Below, one piece after another: positions 24,991 through 34,035 of a stretch of DNA of 45,787 nt. Source of the DNA: Cellvibrionales bacterium UBA3090 (GTDB lineage Bacteria > Pseudomonadota > Gammaproteobacteria > Pseudomonadales > Porticoccaceae); the NCBI GenBank assembly GCA_002367235.1, contig DFBC01000112.1, positions 1 through 45,787 of the forward strand, written 5' to 3'. The stretch's first letter is position 1; each line of letters opens with the position of its first letter. The position numbers and the translations under genes are program-made. The notes beneath the pieces were generated by a model. The model worked only from the letters and a program-made list of their open reading frames with translations, was not told the DNA's origin and made no database searches.

Positions 24991-26463
24991 TTAAACGTCC
25001 TGCGTCACACGCAAAATTTCTTCCAGGCTGGTGATGCCTGTCAGTACGTGCTTGCGGCCATCATCGGCAATACCTGGAGCTTGGTGGCGAGCCTCACGAC
25101 TTAAATCTGCTTCAGAGGCTTTGTCGTGGATGAGGCTGCGCAAGCTATCATTGATGACGATTAACTCATAAATACCGCTGCGGCCTTTGTAACCCTGTCC
25201 ATTACAGTTGTCGCAGCCACTCACCGAGGGACGATAAATAAGTACCTCGCTATTGGTCTCAATATTAAGTAGCTCGCACTCACCTTCGTTAGGGCGGTGC
25301 CCTTGTCTACAGTCATGACAGAGCGTTCGGACTAGGCGCTGAGCCAAAACACCGACAACACTGGAGGCCAGTAAAAAGGGCTCGACGCCCATATCCTCAA
25401 GCCGTGTAATAGCGCCTATGGCGGTATTGGTGTGTAGTGTAGATAACACTAAATGCCCAGTTAAGCTTGCCTGAATAGCAACTTGTGCCGTTTCTAAGTC
25501 GCGAATTTCACCCACCATAACCACATCGGGGTCTTGGCGCAGAATAGCCCTTAAACCCTTGGCAAAGGTCATGCCCGCCTTTAGATTTACCTGGGTTTGA
25601 CCAATGCCTTCTAGGTCGTATTCAACAGGGTCTTCAATGGTAAGAATATTACTATTACCAGTTTGAATACTTTGCAACCCCGCGTAGAGAGTCGTCGTTT
25701 TTCCAGATCCGGTCGGGCCAGTCACCAGAAGAATTCCATGGGGGCGGCTGAGTAGGGTGTTGAGCCGATCGCGATCGGCCCCACGCATACCCAATGCCGA
25801 GAAATCAAGGCGCCCTGCCTGCTTGTCCAGCAAGCGCAATACCACGCGCTCGCTATTATTGGATGGCATGGTGGAGACACGCACATCGACTTCACGTCCG
25901 GCAACCTTTAGTCCAATACGCCCATCTTGTGGTACTCGCTTTTCGGCAATATCGAGCTTTGCCATGACCTTAATTCTAGAAATAAGCAAGGGAGCCAAAG
26001 AGCGGTTGGGTTCTAAGACTTCACGCAATATGCCATCGACCCGAAATCGAATTAACATACGTGTTTCAAAGGTTTCAATATGGATATCCGATGCACTTTG
26101 CTTTATGGCCTCGGTGAGCATGGCGTTGATCAGGCGAATAATCGGCGCTTCGTCCTCTTGTTCCATTAAGTCTTCAATTTTGGGTACTGCATCGGCCAGT
26201 GAGGTTAAATTGAGCCCGTCACCAATATCAGCCGCGAGGCTTTCGGCGCTGTGGTCGCGCGCCTGGTACAGTAGGGCAAGTTCATCATCAAACGCTACTT
26301 GATCAATGGCTTCAAAAGCAACACGAGTCTGAGCAAAGCGCTGTGCTTCAGTTAATGCAGAGAGTTGTGCTGTGGGTGAGAATCGAAGATTAGCAATGCC
26401 GTCACACTCAGAGAGTAATACCTGATGGCGCTTAGCGAAGTTGTAAGGTAGCTTTTGATTCAT
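24991..26463 (-). CDS. gspE: Type II secretion ATPase GspE
   Basis: A 490-residue hexameric ATPase that drives pseudopilus assembly. An N-terminal GspL-binding domain precedes the core. Walker A GPTGSGKTTT is at residues 249-258, the aspartate-box region is around ILTIEDPVEY, Walker B is DPDVVMVGEIRD at 311-322, and the His box contains STLHTN near 341. The zinc site uses C382, C385, C417 and C420, as in GspE of T2SS rather than all PilB relatives. It is intact and of normal length, 10 nt after gspD. Confidence 0.97.
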   Translation of the reverse strand: MNQKLPYNFAKRHQVLLSECDGIANLRFSPTAQLSALTEAQRFAQTRVAFEAIDQVAFDDELALLYQARDHSAESLAADIGDGLNLTSLADAVPKIEDLMEQEDEAPIIRLINAMLTEAIKQSASDIHIETFETRMLIRFRVDGILREVLEPNRSLAPLLISRIKVMAKLDIAEKRVPQDGRIGLKVAGREVDVRVSTMPSNNSERVVLRLLDKQAGRLDFSALGMRGADRDRLNTLLSRPHGILLVTGPTGSGKTTTLYAGLQSIQTGNSNILTIEDPVEYDLEGIGQTQVNLKAGMTFAKGLRAILRQDPDVVMVGEIRDLETAQVAIQASLTGHLVLSTLHTNTAIGAITRLEDMGVEPFLLASSVVGVLAQRLVRTLCHDCRQGHRPNEGECELLNIETNSEVLIYRPSVSGCDNCNGQGYKGRSGIYELIVINDSLRSLIHDKASEADLSREARHQAPGIADDGRKHVLTGITSLEEILRVTQDV

Positions 26464-26473
26464 TCTGGCAACG

Positions 26474-28381
26474 TTACTGGGGTTGCACTGCGGACTTGGG
26501 CGTTAATTCAGGCAGCATGGGTGAAGAGCCGGGAAGCCAGAATTGTTCCACATTGACATCATACTGCTCTTGTATACCTCTCATCTGATTGTAGCGGTCG
26601 AGGCTTAAGGTGCGTCGACTTGCTTGGTTTTGAATTATGCGAGGGTGAATAAAAACCATTAAGTTCTTTTTGACAATTGAGGTGCTTTTACTTTTAAACA
26701 AGTTGCCAAGAATAGGGATGTCACCGAGGATTGGCACCTTGCTTTCGTTATTTGTAACCTCGTCGCGTATCAGGCCGCCAAGTACCAAAACTTCATCATC
26801 AGCGATCAATACGCGGGTTTTGATCTCCCGTTTACTGGTAATAATATCTGCTGTATTGGCGGAAGTTTGACTAATGCTTTCGACGGATTGTTGAATATCC
26901 AATGTCACCGAGTTGTCATTATTGATGCGAGGTTTGACTTTTAGAATGAGGCCGATATCGTGTCGCTCAATTGTTTGGAAGGGGTCTATGTCACCGGCTC
27001 TTTGCTGAGAGCCCGTAATAAATGGCACGTTTTCACCCACTAGAATTTCAGCTTCTTCGTTATCAAGGGAAAGAATCGTTGGCGTAGACAAAACGTTGGC
27101 ATTGGTTTCGCCAGTTAGCATGTTAATAATGCCTCGCAAGCTGCCACCGCGGAAGTAACCCAATGACAGTCCAGTGCCAAGATTGAGTAGACCGTTATCA
27201 CCCAGGCTTAGAGGTGTTACATTGCTGGGAAATTCGCTAAAACCACCGACGACGCCTTCACCCGTGCTGGCTGGGTTGCTTTGCCATTCAATACCAATGT
27301 TGTGGGCAAGGTCTTCACCCACCTCTACAATCAGGGCTTCAACCAATACTTGAGCGCGAGGTATATCAAGGTGGGCAATGACCCCGCGCATGGTAGCGAG
27401 AAGTGAGGGCGGAGCGGTTATTATCAGGGCATTGAGCTGCTCGTGAGCTTCAATGCTGATATCGACATTGATAAGGCCCTGCGCTTTAGTCCCTTTTTGC
27501 ACACTTCCACTGACACTCTGTAATATTGGCACTAAATCGGTGGCAGTGGCGTACTGTATTCGTATGACTTGAGTATTGCCGTCGCCGTCCAAAGGTTTAT
27601 CAAGTCGTTTGATTAGTGAGTGAATCTGTTGACGGGTAACGGGGTCGCCGGTCATTAAAATACTGTTGGAGCGTTCATCTACCGCTAAATTAAAAGGCGA
27701 AATACCTTGATCTTGCCCGCCACCTTTTTTAGGTAGTAGCTTATTTAACACACTGATAATATCTTTGGCGTCGGCAAATTCAATGCTTATCAATTCGATG
27801 CTAATCGTTCCCACCTGGTCAATGCGATCAATAATATTGAGGAGCTTCTGAATATTGCTAGCACGGTCGGCAATGATCATGGTATTAGTTTGAGGGTAGG
27901 CTGCTAGATAACTTGTTTGTGGCACAAGTGGGCGGAGTAAGGTAATGACATTTGCTGCCGAAATGTTTTTCACGCGCACTACTTGAATTACAATATTTTC
28001 GCCGGACAGGGCGGCTGAACTATCAGTGAGTGGAATAGGAGACTGCTTGGCCTGTGCATCGGGGATGACCTTTAGTGAATCACCTTCCTCGACAATTGCC
28101 AGCCCATGTACCTGTAATACTGAAAGGAATACGTCATAGGCTTCCCTTTCGTTCATGGGCTCGCCCGCAATAACGGTAACGCGGCCTTGAACGTTTGGGT
28201 GAAGAATAATATTTTTATCGGTAACCTCCGATGCCCAGCGTATTAAATCGGCGACATCGGCATTGTCGAGCGAGAGCGTGATACCGTTGTTATTTTCAGC
28301 TCGCAAGCCAAAAGGGGAGAGTGCTGAGGCGATTAAACAGCACAGTAAAATGTATTTATTTAATTTTGTCATTTGCGGCAT
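26474..28381 (-). CDS. gspD: Type II secretion outer-membrane secretin GspD
   Basis: A 635-residue secretin. A signal peptide ends near FGLRA-EN. N0 (about 30-105), N1, N2 and N3 domains follow, with the VIADRASNIQKLLNIIDRID and AVDERSNSILMTGDP signatures. The C-terminal secretin domain (about 385-600) has VGENVPFITGSQQ and VPILGDIPILGNLFKS. It opens the 15-nm outer-membrane channel. The start may be the ATG at 28381 or the second ATG at 28372. It begins 11 nt after gspC. Confidence 0.97.
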   Translation of the reverse strand: MPQMTKLNKYILLCCLIASALSPFGLRAENNNGITLSLDNADVADLIRWASEVTDKNIILHPNVQGRVTVIAGEPMNEREAYDVFLSVLQVHGLAIVEEGDSLKVIPDAQAKQSPIPLTDSSAALSGENIVIQVVRVKNISAANVITLLRPLVPQTSYLAAYPQTNTMIIADRASNIQKLLNIIDRIDQVGTISIELISIEFADAKDIISVLNKLLPKKGGGQDQGISPFNLAVDERSNSILMTGDPVTRQQIHSLIKRLDKPLDGDGNTQVIRIQYATATDLVPILQSVSGSVQKGTKAQGLINVDISIEAHEQLNALIITAPPSLLATMRGVIAHLDIPRAQVLVEALIVEVGEDLAHNIGIEWQSNPASTGEGVVGGFSEFPSNVTPLSLGDNGLLNLGTGLSLGYFRGGSLRGIINMLTGETNANVLSTPTILSLDNEEAEILVGENVPFITGSQQRAGDIDPFQTIERHDIGLILKVKPRINNDNSVTLDIQQSVESISQTSANTADIITSKREIKTRVLIADDEVLVLGGLIRDEVTNNESKVPILGDIPILGNLFKSKSTSIVKKNLMVFIHPRIIQNQASRRTLSLDRYNQMRGIQEQYDVNVEQFWLPGSSPMLPELTPKSAVQPQ

Positions 28382-28392
28382 CTGAACTTATT

Positions 28393-29034
28393 TTAATTTT
28401 TCCGTTGATTGGCTCGAAGTTTCTCAAGCCGCTCTTGTAGTTTGATTTTGTGTTGGTTTGCAATCTGTGAACTCGGCTTTGTATAGCCACTGTTAATGTG
28501 GGTTGTGGTGGAAGGTTGGTTGGGGCTTATTGTTGTGTGTGCTAATTTCTGAGATGTGTTAGCGAGTCTTTCGTGCTGCTCGGATAGCAATGGCAGTTTT
28601 AAAATCTCATCCTGGCCATTTCTTCGAAGGGTGACAATACCTGGTTCGATACTGACAATTGATGCGCCTGGGCTAACATCATCGCCCAAAAAATAACGTA
28701 CAGTTAAGCCTTTATTTGCATTAATGAGCGCGCTCTGACGGCCTTCTTCATTATGGGTGAAAGTCCCTTTTAGAATGAGTTGAAGGCGCGTTTCAGGTAA
28801 ATCGCTGGCGATGGGAGTAGATTGTGGCTTGAGAGTGCCGAATAAACTAGTAACATTAACCTGTGGCTCGACATCGCTTTCATTGGGATTCTTGATAGTG
28901 ACACTTGAGGTTCTTTCTTCAAGCTGAGGCCGGAATAGCACTGTGTAGTCAGCATAGGAAAGCCCTGCAAGACATGCAGCGGTGATGATTACTATCCCGA
29001 ATGAGGGCAGCGCTGCTAACAGTCCTTTAGGCAT
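28393..29034 (-). CDS. gspC: Type II secretion protein GspC, short form
   Basis: A bitopic inner-membrane protein that connects the platform to the secretin. I choose the ATG at 29034 (213 residues) because AAGGAG at 29043-29048 is 8 nt away; GTG 29043 and ATG 29040 are too close to it. One transmembrane helix (about 8-28) is followed by a homology-region-like beta domain (about 58-155) with VTSLFGTLKP and TRLQLILKGTF. The usual C-terminal PDZ domain is absent. Instead there is a Ser/Thr/Pro-rich linker and a basic, coiled-coil-like end (KIKLQERLEKLRANQRK). GspC is often 270-300 residues, so this is a short variant; some T2SS have similar PDZ-less or coiled-coil versions. Confidence 0.88.
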   Translation of the reverse strand: MPKGLLAALPSFGIVIITAACLAGLSYADYTVLFRPQLEERTSSVTIKNPNESDVEPQVNVTSLFGTLKPQSTPIASDLPETRLQLILKGTFTHNEEGRQSALINANKGLTVRYFLGDDVSPGASIVSIEPGIVTLRRNGQDEILKLPLLSEQHERLANTSQKLAHTTISPNQPSTTTHINSGYTKPSSQIANQHKIKLQERLEKLRANQRKN

Positions 29035-29045
29035 TGCCATCACTC

Positions 29046-29060
29046 CTTATTCCGAATAAG
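29046..29060 (-). promoter_or_regulatory. Perfect 15-nt inverted repeat overlapping the gspC ribosome-binding site
   Basis: CTTATTC, one central base and GAATAAG form a perfect palindrome. On the transcribed strand its right arm runs into the AAGGAG ribosome site of gspC. It could fold into a small hairpin that hides the ribosome site, or be an operator. The 69 nt between the cytochrome gene and gspC hold nothing else I can name; no terminator is evident, so read-through from upstream is expected. Confidence 0.4.
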
Positions 29061-29103
29061 AAATTAGCCATTGTACCTGCAGAGGAGACTACGGTGTACC
29101 TGT

Positions 29104-31101
29104 TTATGATGCTGGCACTTCGATTTTCACGGGGATACTGATAGTGCTCCTCGTCACTTCAATCACTGGAATTTCGATTAACTGACTATCAAAAACCCAG
29201 TTTTTATAGGCATCGTTAAATTTTTTGTATCTTAGTGAAGCGTGAATAGTGATAGGCCCCTTAGTATGCCCAGGAAGATCAAAATGCTCAGTGACGATAT
29301 CAGTTTTCCCCGCAGCGATAGCATTTTTGTAGGAATCGCCAACCGTATTAAATAGATCGTGTTTCCATACCGCTTTCCCGTGTCTATCAACAGGGGATGT
29401 TTTATATATGGCCTTTGAGTTTTTTGGTGTTTCTTCGCTTCCTGATTCATAGAGGATCTCTCCAGTCGAGTCAACGACCTGGAAGTGTAGCCAAGCCACT
29501 TGTATATCGGTCGTTCCTCCTGGGAAGTTATGTCCTACTCCTGTGTTAGAAACCGCGACGTCAATATGGGCGGGCTTTCCAGCATAGAAGTGCATTAGGC
29601 TTTCGCTATGCTTTAATGATGCAGCCTGAAGTGAGGAGGAATAATTAAGTAACGAGTTTCCTTTTGGTGGTTCAAGGGTGATTCGTATCTTATTGCTCTG
29701 CAGAAAGCGTGTAACATTGGCAAGTTGTTTATCGAGCCCAAAATAGGTAGGTATTACCGTATTGGCTGCGGCAAAATGATGAGAGGTAATCAAGCCATCT
29801 TCACCTGCGGAAGGATCGTTGGAAGGAACCTTTCGCATATGGCAATCTTGGCAAGTAGTAACCGAGTCAGCAGAGAAGTTTTCACTGGCGTGCCCAGAGT
29901 AAGGGCTTTCCAGCCATGCAGAGTATTCATCCTGCATTTTTACCCAACCCCAATCATTCATGGTTTTATCCATGTACTGTGCATGACAAGTTGCGCAAGA
30001 TGCAGGTTGGGCAGTAATTGAGTTGTTGAAAAAAGCCTTGTGTTTACTGGGCGATGCTTGAATTAAAAAACCAGCAAGCCGTTCGGCCAAGCGATTATTT
30101 GTATTTAACAATGCTGAATTTTGAATAGGTGTGTAGTGGTAGCTGCCAACACCCTCGGTGTGATTGATTGCGCTTACGCTGTGGCAGGATAAGCAACTAA
30201 TACCTTCATTGAACGCGACCGTATCAGGTGTTCCTCCGTGTACGCCGCCCTCTGTAAGCTGGCCGGATAAGAGTGCTGGCGGAGAGTGGCAGCCCTCGCA
30301 GTATCGAGTGCTCTCGATGCCTTTTGTTTTCTCGAGTAAGTTTACATTTTTAACGTAGGATGGGTCGGCAGCAGCGAACCTGTGGGCCGACTGGCTCCAT
30401 TGTTTAAATATATCGGTGTGGCAAGACGAGCACTTTTCAGATTGGGTGATCAGGTCGATAGGAATGAATGCGTTGTCCGGGGTTGACGATTCACTGGGGG
30501 CAAAGGGATTTTCGCCATAAGTATAGTTGTATTCACGTTGAATCTTAGATGTGAAAGAATCCATTTTCGGGGGTAGAAACATTACGGCAACCAGACTGGC
30601 TAGAATAGTGGCTATCGCGGGGAGTTTAAGAGCCGACCCGAGCGTAGGTATTGCGAGTTGGGGCGGCTGTTTTTTTGCGAGTTTGTTTATGCTTTTTCGA
30701 CTGGACAAAAAATGTGCTACGAAACAGCTAACAAAGAAAAGTGATGAGCTTAGGTGTAAATAGGTAGAAGAACTTGAATTGCCAAGTTCGTATCTTGATG
30801 GAAGCAGTAATTTGATGCCCGAGTACAAGCAAATAACGACAACTATTGTTGAAAGTACACCTGTAAAAAAGGCAGCGTTGCGACGACTTTTCAGGGTTCT
30901 ATTGACATGAAAGTAGAGATAGATTGTGACGGCTAGCAGGAAATACAGCGAAACTGACAAGTGAAAAACAAGCAGGATCTCTGTGTAGATTTTCTCGGTT
31001 AACCAGAACTGGCTATAGAGTAGTATACCGCTGACCAGTCCTGTGAATAGAGAAATCGGTAGGGCATTGGCTAGCGTTTGTTCTAGTCGATGGTTGCTCA
31101 T
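29104..31101 (-). CDS. Membrane-anchored multiheme cytochrome c (five CxxCH)
   Basis: A 665-residue electron-transfer protein. The first 175 residues form about five membrane helices. Histidines H47, H65, H116 and H130 lie in or near helices, in a layout that could bind one or two b-type hemes. The exported part has five CxxCH sites beginning at C223, C267, C302, C368 and C416, similar to cytochrome c554-type multiheme proteins. Extra histidines supply distal ligands. From about residue 450 the protein is beta-rich without heme sites and carries a GHNFPGGTTD motif that recurs in this cytochrome group. It overlaps the upstream FG-GAP gene by 4 nt (ATGA), so the two are coupled. The redox partner is unknown. 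Confidence 0.85.
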   Translation of the reverse strand: MSNHRLEQTLANALPISLFTGLVSGILLYSQFWLTEKIYTEILLVFHLSVSLYFLLAVTIYLYFHVNRTLKSRRNAAFFTGVLSTIVVVICLYSGIKLLLPSRYELGNSSSSTYLHLSSSLFFVSCFVAHFLSSRKSINKLAKKQPPQLAIPTLGSALKLPAIATILASLVAVMFLPPKMDSFTSKIQREYNYTYGENPFAPSESSTPDNAFIPIDLITQSEKCSSCHTDIFKQWSQSAHRFAAADPSYVKNVNLLEKTKGIESTRYCEGCHSPPALLSGQLTEGGVHGGTPDTVAFNEGISCLSCHSVSAINHTEGVGSYHYTPIQNSALLNTNNRLAERLAGFLIQASPSKHKAFFNNSITAQPASCATCHAQYMDKTMNDWGWVKMQDEYSAWLESPYSGHASENFSADSVTTCQDCHMRKVPSNDPSAGEDGLITSHHFAAANTVIPTYFGLDKQLANVTRFLQSNKIRITLEPPKGNSLLNYSSSLQAASLKHSESLMHFYAGKPAHIDVAVSNTGVGHNFPGGTTDIQVAWLHFQVVDSTGEILYESGSEETPKNSKAIYKTSPVDRHGKAVWKHDLFNTVGDSYKNAIAAGKTDIVTEHFDLPGHTKGPITIHASLRYKKFNDAYKNWVFDSQLIEIPVIEVTRSTISIPVKIEVPAS

Positions 31102-33887
31102 TTGTTCCCAAATTCAGTTTTTAATTTTTTTATAAACGGTCTTGCAGGGTCATCACCCGTTGCCAAAATCAGTTCGGCTGCGGCAAGGCGTGTAGAAAAA
31201 GTTAAGTTAGTATTAAGGCCTATATCAGTTAACAGGGCGCTGGATAAGTTGTTTGGCTTGTGCGCAATCAAAGTGTTAACAATACTTTCAGATATCGCTA
31301 TAGGAGGGTTTCTGGCTAGAGTGCCAATTGCAATCTGCGCCCCCGATGGAGCAGTCTCGTTGATAAAGGTTGCGAGTAAAATGGCATATTTTTCTGCATC
31401 AAGCTCCCAGTTGTACAGCCAGCTGGGGTAGTGTTTGGCGACATCGTCGGCGTGTCTAGTGACCCAGTGTTCGATATCAGTGTTTGCACAAAGCCTTAGC
31501 AAGACGGATAACTGACGGTTGGTTAGCGCGCCGCCATCGAAAAATGCTTCTAGATTGCAGCTTGACCGTGATGTTCTCTGCCTAGTATTGGGTAAAGGCT
31601 TGGCTGTCTTATTAATAATGGGAGTTCCGTTCAGCTTCTGAATCGCGGCTCTTGCCTCTAAGGCAATAGCCTTATTCGCATCAAATGCCAGAGCTTGTAA
31701 TGCACCTGCAGCATCTTTATGTTTTAGTTCCCCTAGTGCTTGAATGGCCGCAATAGCGATAGGGGTGTTGTTACCCGTAGCCAGTGATGACAGTCGCTTA
31801 ATGGGTCTCTTAGACCTCGATTTAGCCAGTGCCGAAATGGCACATAGCCCCTTGGTATTGCCGTAGGCATTTAGTTGTCGAGTAAGTGCTGTAGTAAGGG
31901 CTCTTTTTTGTCGGATAAAAGATTCCTCTCTAATAAAAACGTGCTCAATAATACCCAAAATTTTGCATGCAGTATCATCGTCTGACGTAATTGTAAGGCG
32001 AAAAATATCGTTAACAAAGGCATCAAAATTGTTTTGAAGCACTATATTTGCTGCAGCAATGGCTATATCGGCTTGGTCTGAAAGGGCTAGTTGAATGAGT
32101 GCATGAAGCAAACCTTTCTGATCGATGCGATTCATAAATTGAAGTGAAAATAGTTTGTCTTCCCTTGTCCAGGCTCGATAAGAGGCCTGTAGCTGCTCAT
32201 AGCTTGCAGGCTGATTTTCAAAAAGCATCAGCGCTTTGAACTGCAAAAAGGTCAGAGCAATCACACTTTGTTCAGCGGCGCTGTGTAGCCTGGGCACTGA
32301 GTTGGAATATCGACTGGACAAAAACCCGGTGTAATGGCTTGCGTCAGGTTTATTTTTGGATTGAGTGCGAGGGGTGTGATTGATAAGCAGTTGAGGGTAA
32401 TCATTGTTATTGCTAATGATTACGTCATCGTCACCATCATTATCTATGTCCACATTGATCAAGCTGCGGCTGCTGGCAACACGGTTAATTGAATGTTCTA
32501 TGCTACGGTAAGAGTCTTGTAGCTTACCGTTAATATTAATAAGCCAGAGGTTGGGCTGCGCTAACGAAAGAGCATCGCTGTCCTGATCTGGCAGCATATA
32601 GCCAGAGGTGGTGAGCAGGTCGGCTTTGCCATCACCATTGCTATCAAAAACTGCCGTACTAAATTTTTCGTAGGCATAAGGTTTGTTGCTGGGCCTGATG
32701 ATTTCGGTGGAGATATCCTCATACTGCTGGCCGATTAGCGAGAAGACAGCCAGCGCCTGTGTAGCGGCACCACTAAAAATCAATTCAGCTACAGCGTCTC
32801 CATCAATATCCCCTGCCGTTAGAGAGTGATAGTTTTTAGGAAACGGGTAAAGCTTATGGTCTATTGCCTCTTCAAAATATTGCCCGGCCTGGTTAATAAA
32901 TAATTTTGAGAAAGAGCCTTCTCTGTTACCCACAAAAAGATCAATGAAGCCATCGTGATTAATATCATGCCATGTCGCAAAAACACTGCGTCCATCGTGG
33001 TTTGCAACACCCAAAGCTTTGGCTTGTTCCGTAAAAACCAGGTTGCCTTGATTAATATATAGGGAGTTACTCTGAGGCTTGAAAAAATTGGCCCGAAAGT
33101 TTTCATCCAGAACGACGTGATGGCCACTAGAGGTCTCATATTTAGGCTTATAGTGTGAGTAGTCGATGAAATTTGCGATATAAATATCCACCAGACCATC
33201 ATTGTTGAAATCGCCCAAGCTGGCCGTAGTTGACCAGGCACTAGTGTTGCCTAGCTGAGACTTCTTGAATTCTCCATTACCATCATTTTCGTACACATAA
33301 TTTGGGCCGAGAGTGGTGATAATAATATCTTCATCGCCATCATTATCGAGATCGGCAGCAGCGCAGCCCATACCTTGCTGCACATCATCGAGTTTAGACG
33401 TTTCTGAAACGTCTTCGAAATAGCCGTTTTGACTATTTCTGTATAATCTGTGGCCAGAGGCTTTCGCCCACCAGGATTTCTTTCCGTAATACTTGTGCGC
33501 ACCACTGCCACCAACAAAAAGCAGATCAATCCAGCCATCGTTATTGAAATCCAGGGCGCAGACACCCGCGCCAAAAAGTTCATGCAGGCCATTAATGCGC
33601 TTGCTACGCTCCCTGTGACTGTGGTTGATGCCGCGAATAAAAGTTTCATCAGTAAAGCGTAACAAAGGTGTCGCTGTCGTATTAAGATGCGGGGCTGCTA
33701 CGGGTTGGCTTAATTGTATCGCTGGTGGTGTTAGTGCAATGGCTATAAATAAAAAACTTGCCCCAAGAGATACAGAGAGGCCCATGATGCGGGTGTAGAT
33801 CCTGCAGTTGCGCGACCGGCTAGCCTCCATATGTGTAAGTTCATCCTGAAAAGCAAAAAAAATTTGACAGTTGATTAAGCGGCGCAT
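31098..33887 (-). CDS. Secreted FG-GAP/VCBS (CRTAC1-like) protein with HEAT-like repeats
   Basis: A 929-residue exported protein. An N-terminal hydrophobic helix at about residues 35-55 serves as signal or anchor. Seven calcium-type FG-GAP motifs of the form D-x-(D/N)-x-D-G-x-x-D follow; examples are DFNNDGWID, DLDNDGDED, DINHDGFID and DIDNDGDDD. The fifth is degenerate (DIDGDAVAE). Seven motifs fit a seven-bladed propeller over residues of about 95-500. The C-terminal 350 residues are helical, with HEAT-like units such as NTPIAIAAIQALGELKHKDAAGALQALAF split over 670-720. The ATG at 33887 has GAAGG upstream. ATGs at 33830 and at residue 35 are alternatives. It is the first gene of the minus-strand run and coupled to the cytochrome. 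Confidence 0.85.
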   Translation of the reverse strand: MRRLINCQIFFAFQDELTHMEASRSRNCRIYTRIMGLSVSLGASFLFIAIALTPPAIQLSQPVAAPHLNTTATPLLRFTDETFIRGINHSHRERSKRINGLHELFGAGVCALDFNNDGWIDLLFVGGSGAHKYYGKKSWWAKASGHRLYRNSQNGYFEDVSETSKLDDVQQGMGCAAADLDNDGDEDIIITTLGPNYVYENDGNGEFKKSQLGNTSAWSTTASLGDFNNDGLVDIYIANFIDYSHYKPKYETSSGHHVVLDENFRANFFKPQSNSLYINQGNLVFTEQAKALGVANHDGRSVFATWHDINHDGFIDLFVGNREGSFSKLFINQAGQYFEEAIDHKLYPFPKNYHSLTAGDIDGDAVAELIFSGAATQALAVFSLIGQQYEDISTEIIRPSNKPYAYEKFSTAVFDSNGDGKADLLTTSGYMLPDQDSDALSLAQPNLWLININGKLQDSYRSIEHSINRVASSRSLINVDIDNDGDDDVIISNNNDYPQLLINHTPRTQSKNKPDASHYTGFLSSRYSNSVPRLHSAAEQSVIALTFLQFKALMLFENQPASYEQLQASYRAWTREDKLFSLQFMNRIDQKGLLHALIQLALSDQADIAIAAANIVLQNNFDAFVNDIFRLTITSDDDTACKILGIIEHVFIREESFIRQKRALTTALTRQLNAYGNTKGLCAISALAKSRSKRPIKRLSSLATGNNTPIAIAAIQALGELKHKDAAGALQALAFDANKAIALEARAAIQKLNGTPIINKTAKPLPNTRQRTSRSSCNLEAFFDGGALTNRQLSVLLRLCANTDIEHWVTRHADDVAKHYPSWLYNWELDAEKYAILLATFINETAPSGAQIAIGTLARNPPIAISESIVNTLIAHKPNNLSSALLTDIGLNTNLTFSTRLAAAELILATGDDPARPFIKKLKTEFGNK

Positions 33888-34035
33888 ATCTTAGCAGCCT
33901 TCTATAGCTTTATCACGTTAGTACTGATGTCCTTTGGTGTATGAAGTTGGTATTTTTTTTCTGTTTTTGCTCGTGGCAAAGGCGGTGAAACAACAGTAAA
34001 CAGGCGAAGGCCCGTTTTTAAAAGGATTTTCAGGG
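33888..34035. promoter_or_regulatory. Divergent intergenic region
   Basis: 148 nt separate the divergent FG-GAP gene and the 1779-residue protein gene, so promoters for both directions must lie here or inside the genes. A ribosome site AAGGA at 34021-34025 precedes the plus-strand ATG by 10 nt. A T-run sits at 33953-33960. I did not find a convincing -35/-10 pair in either direction. Confidence 0.5.
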
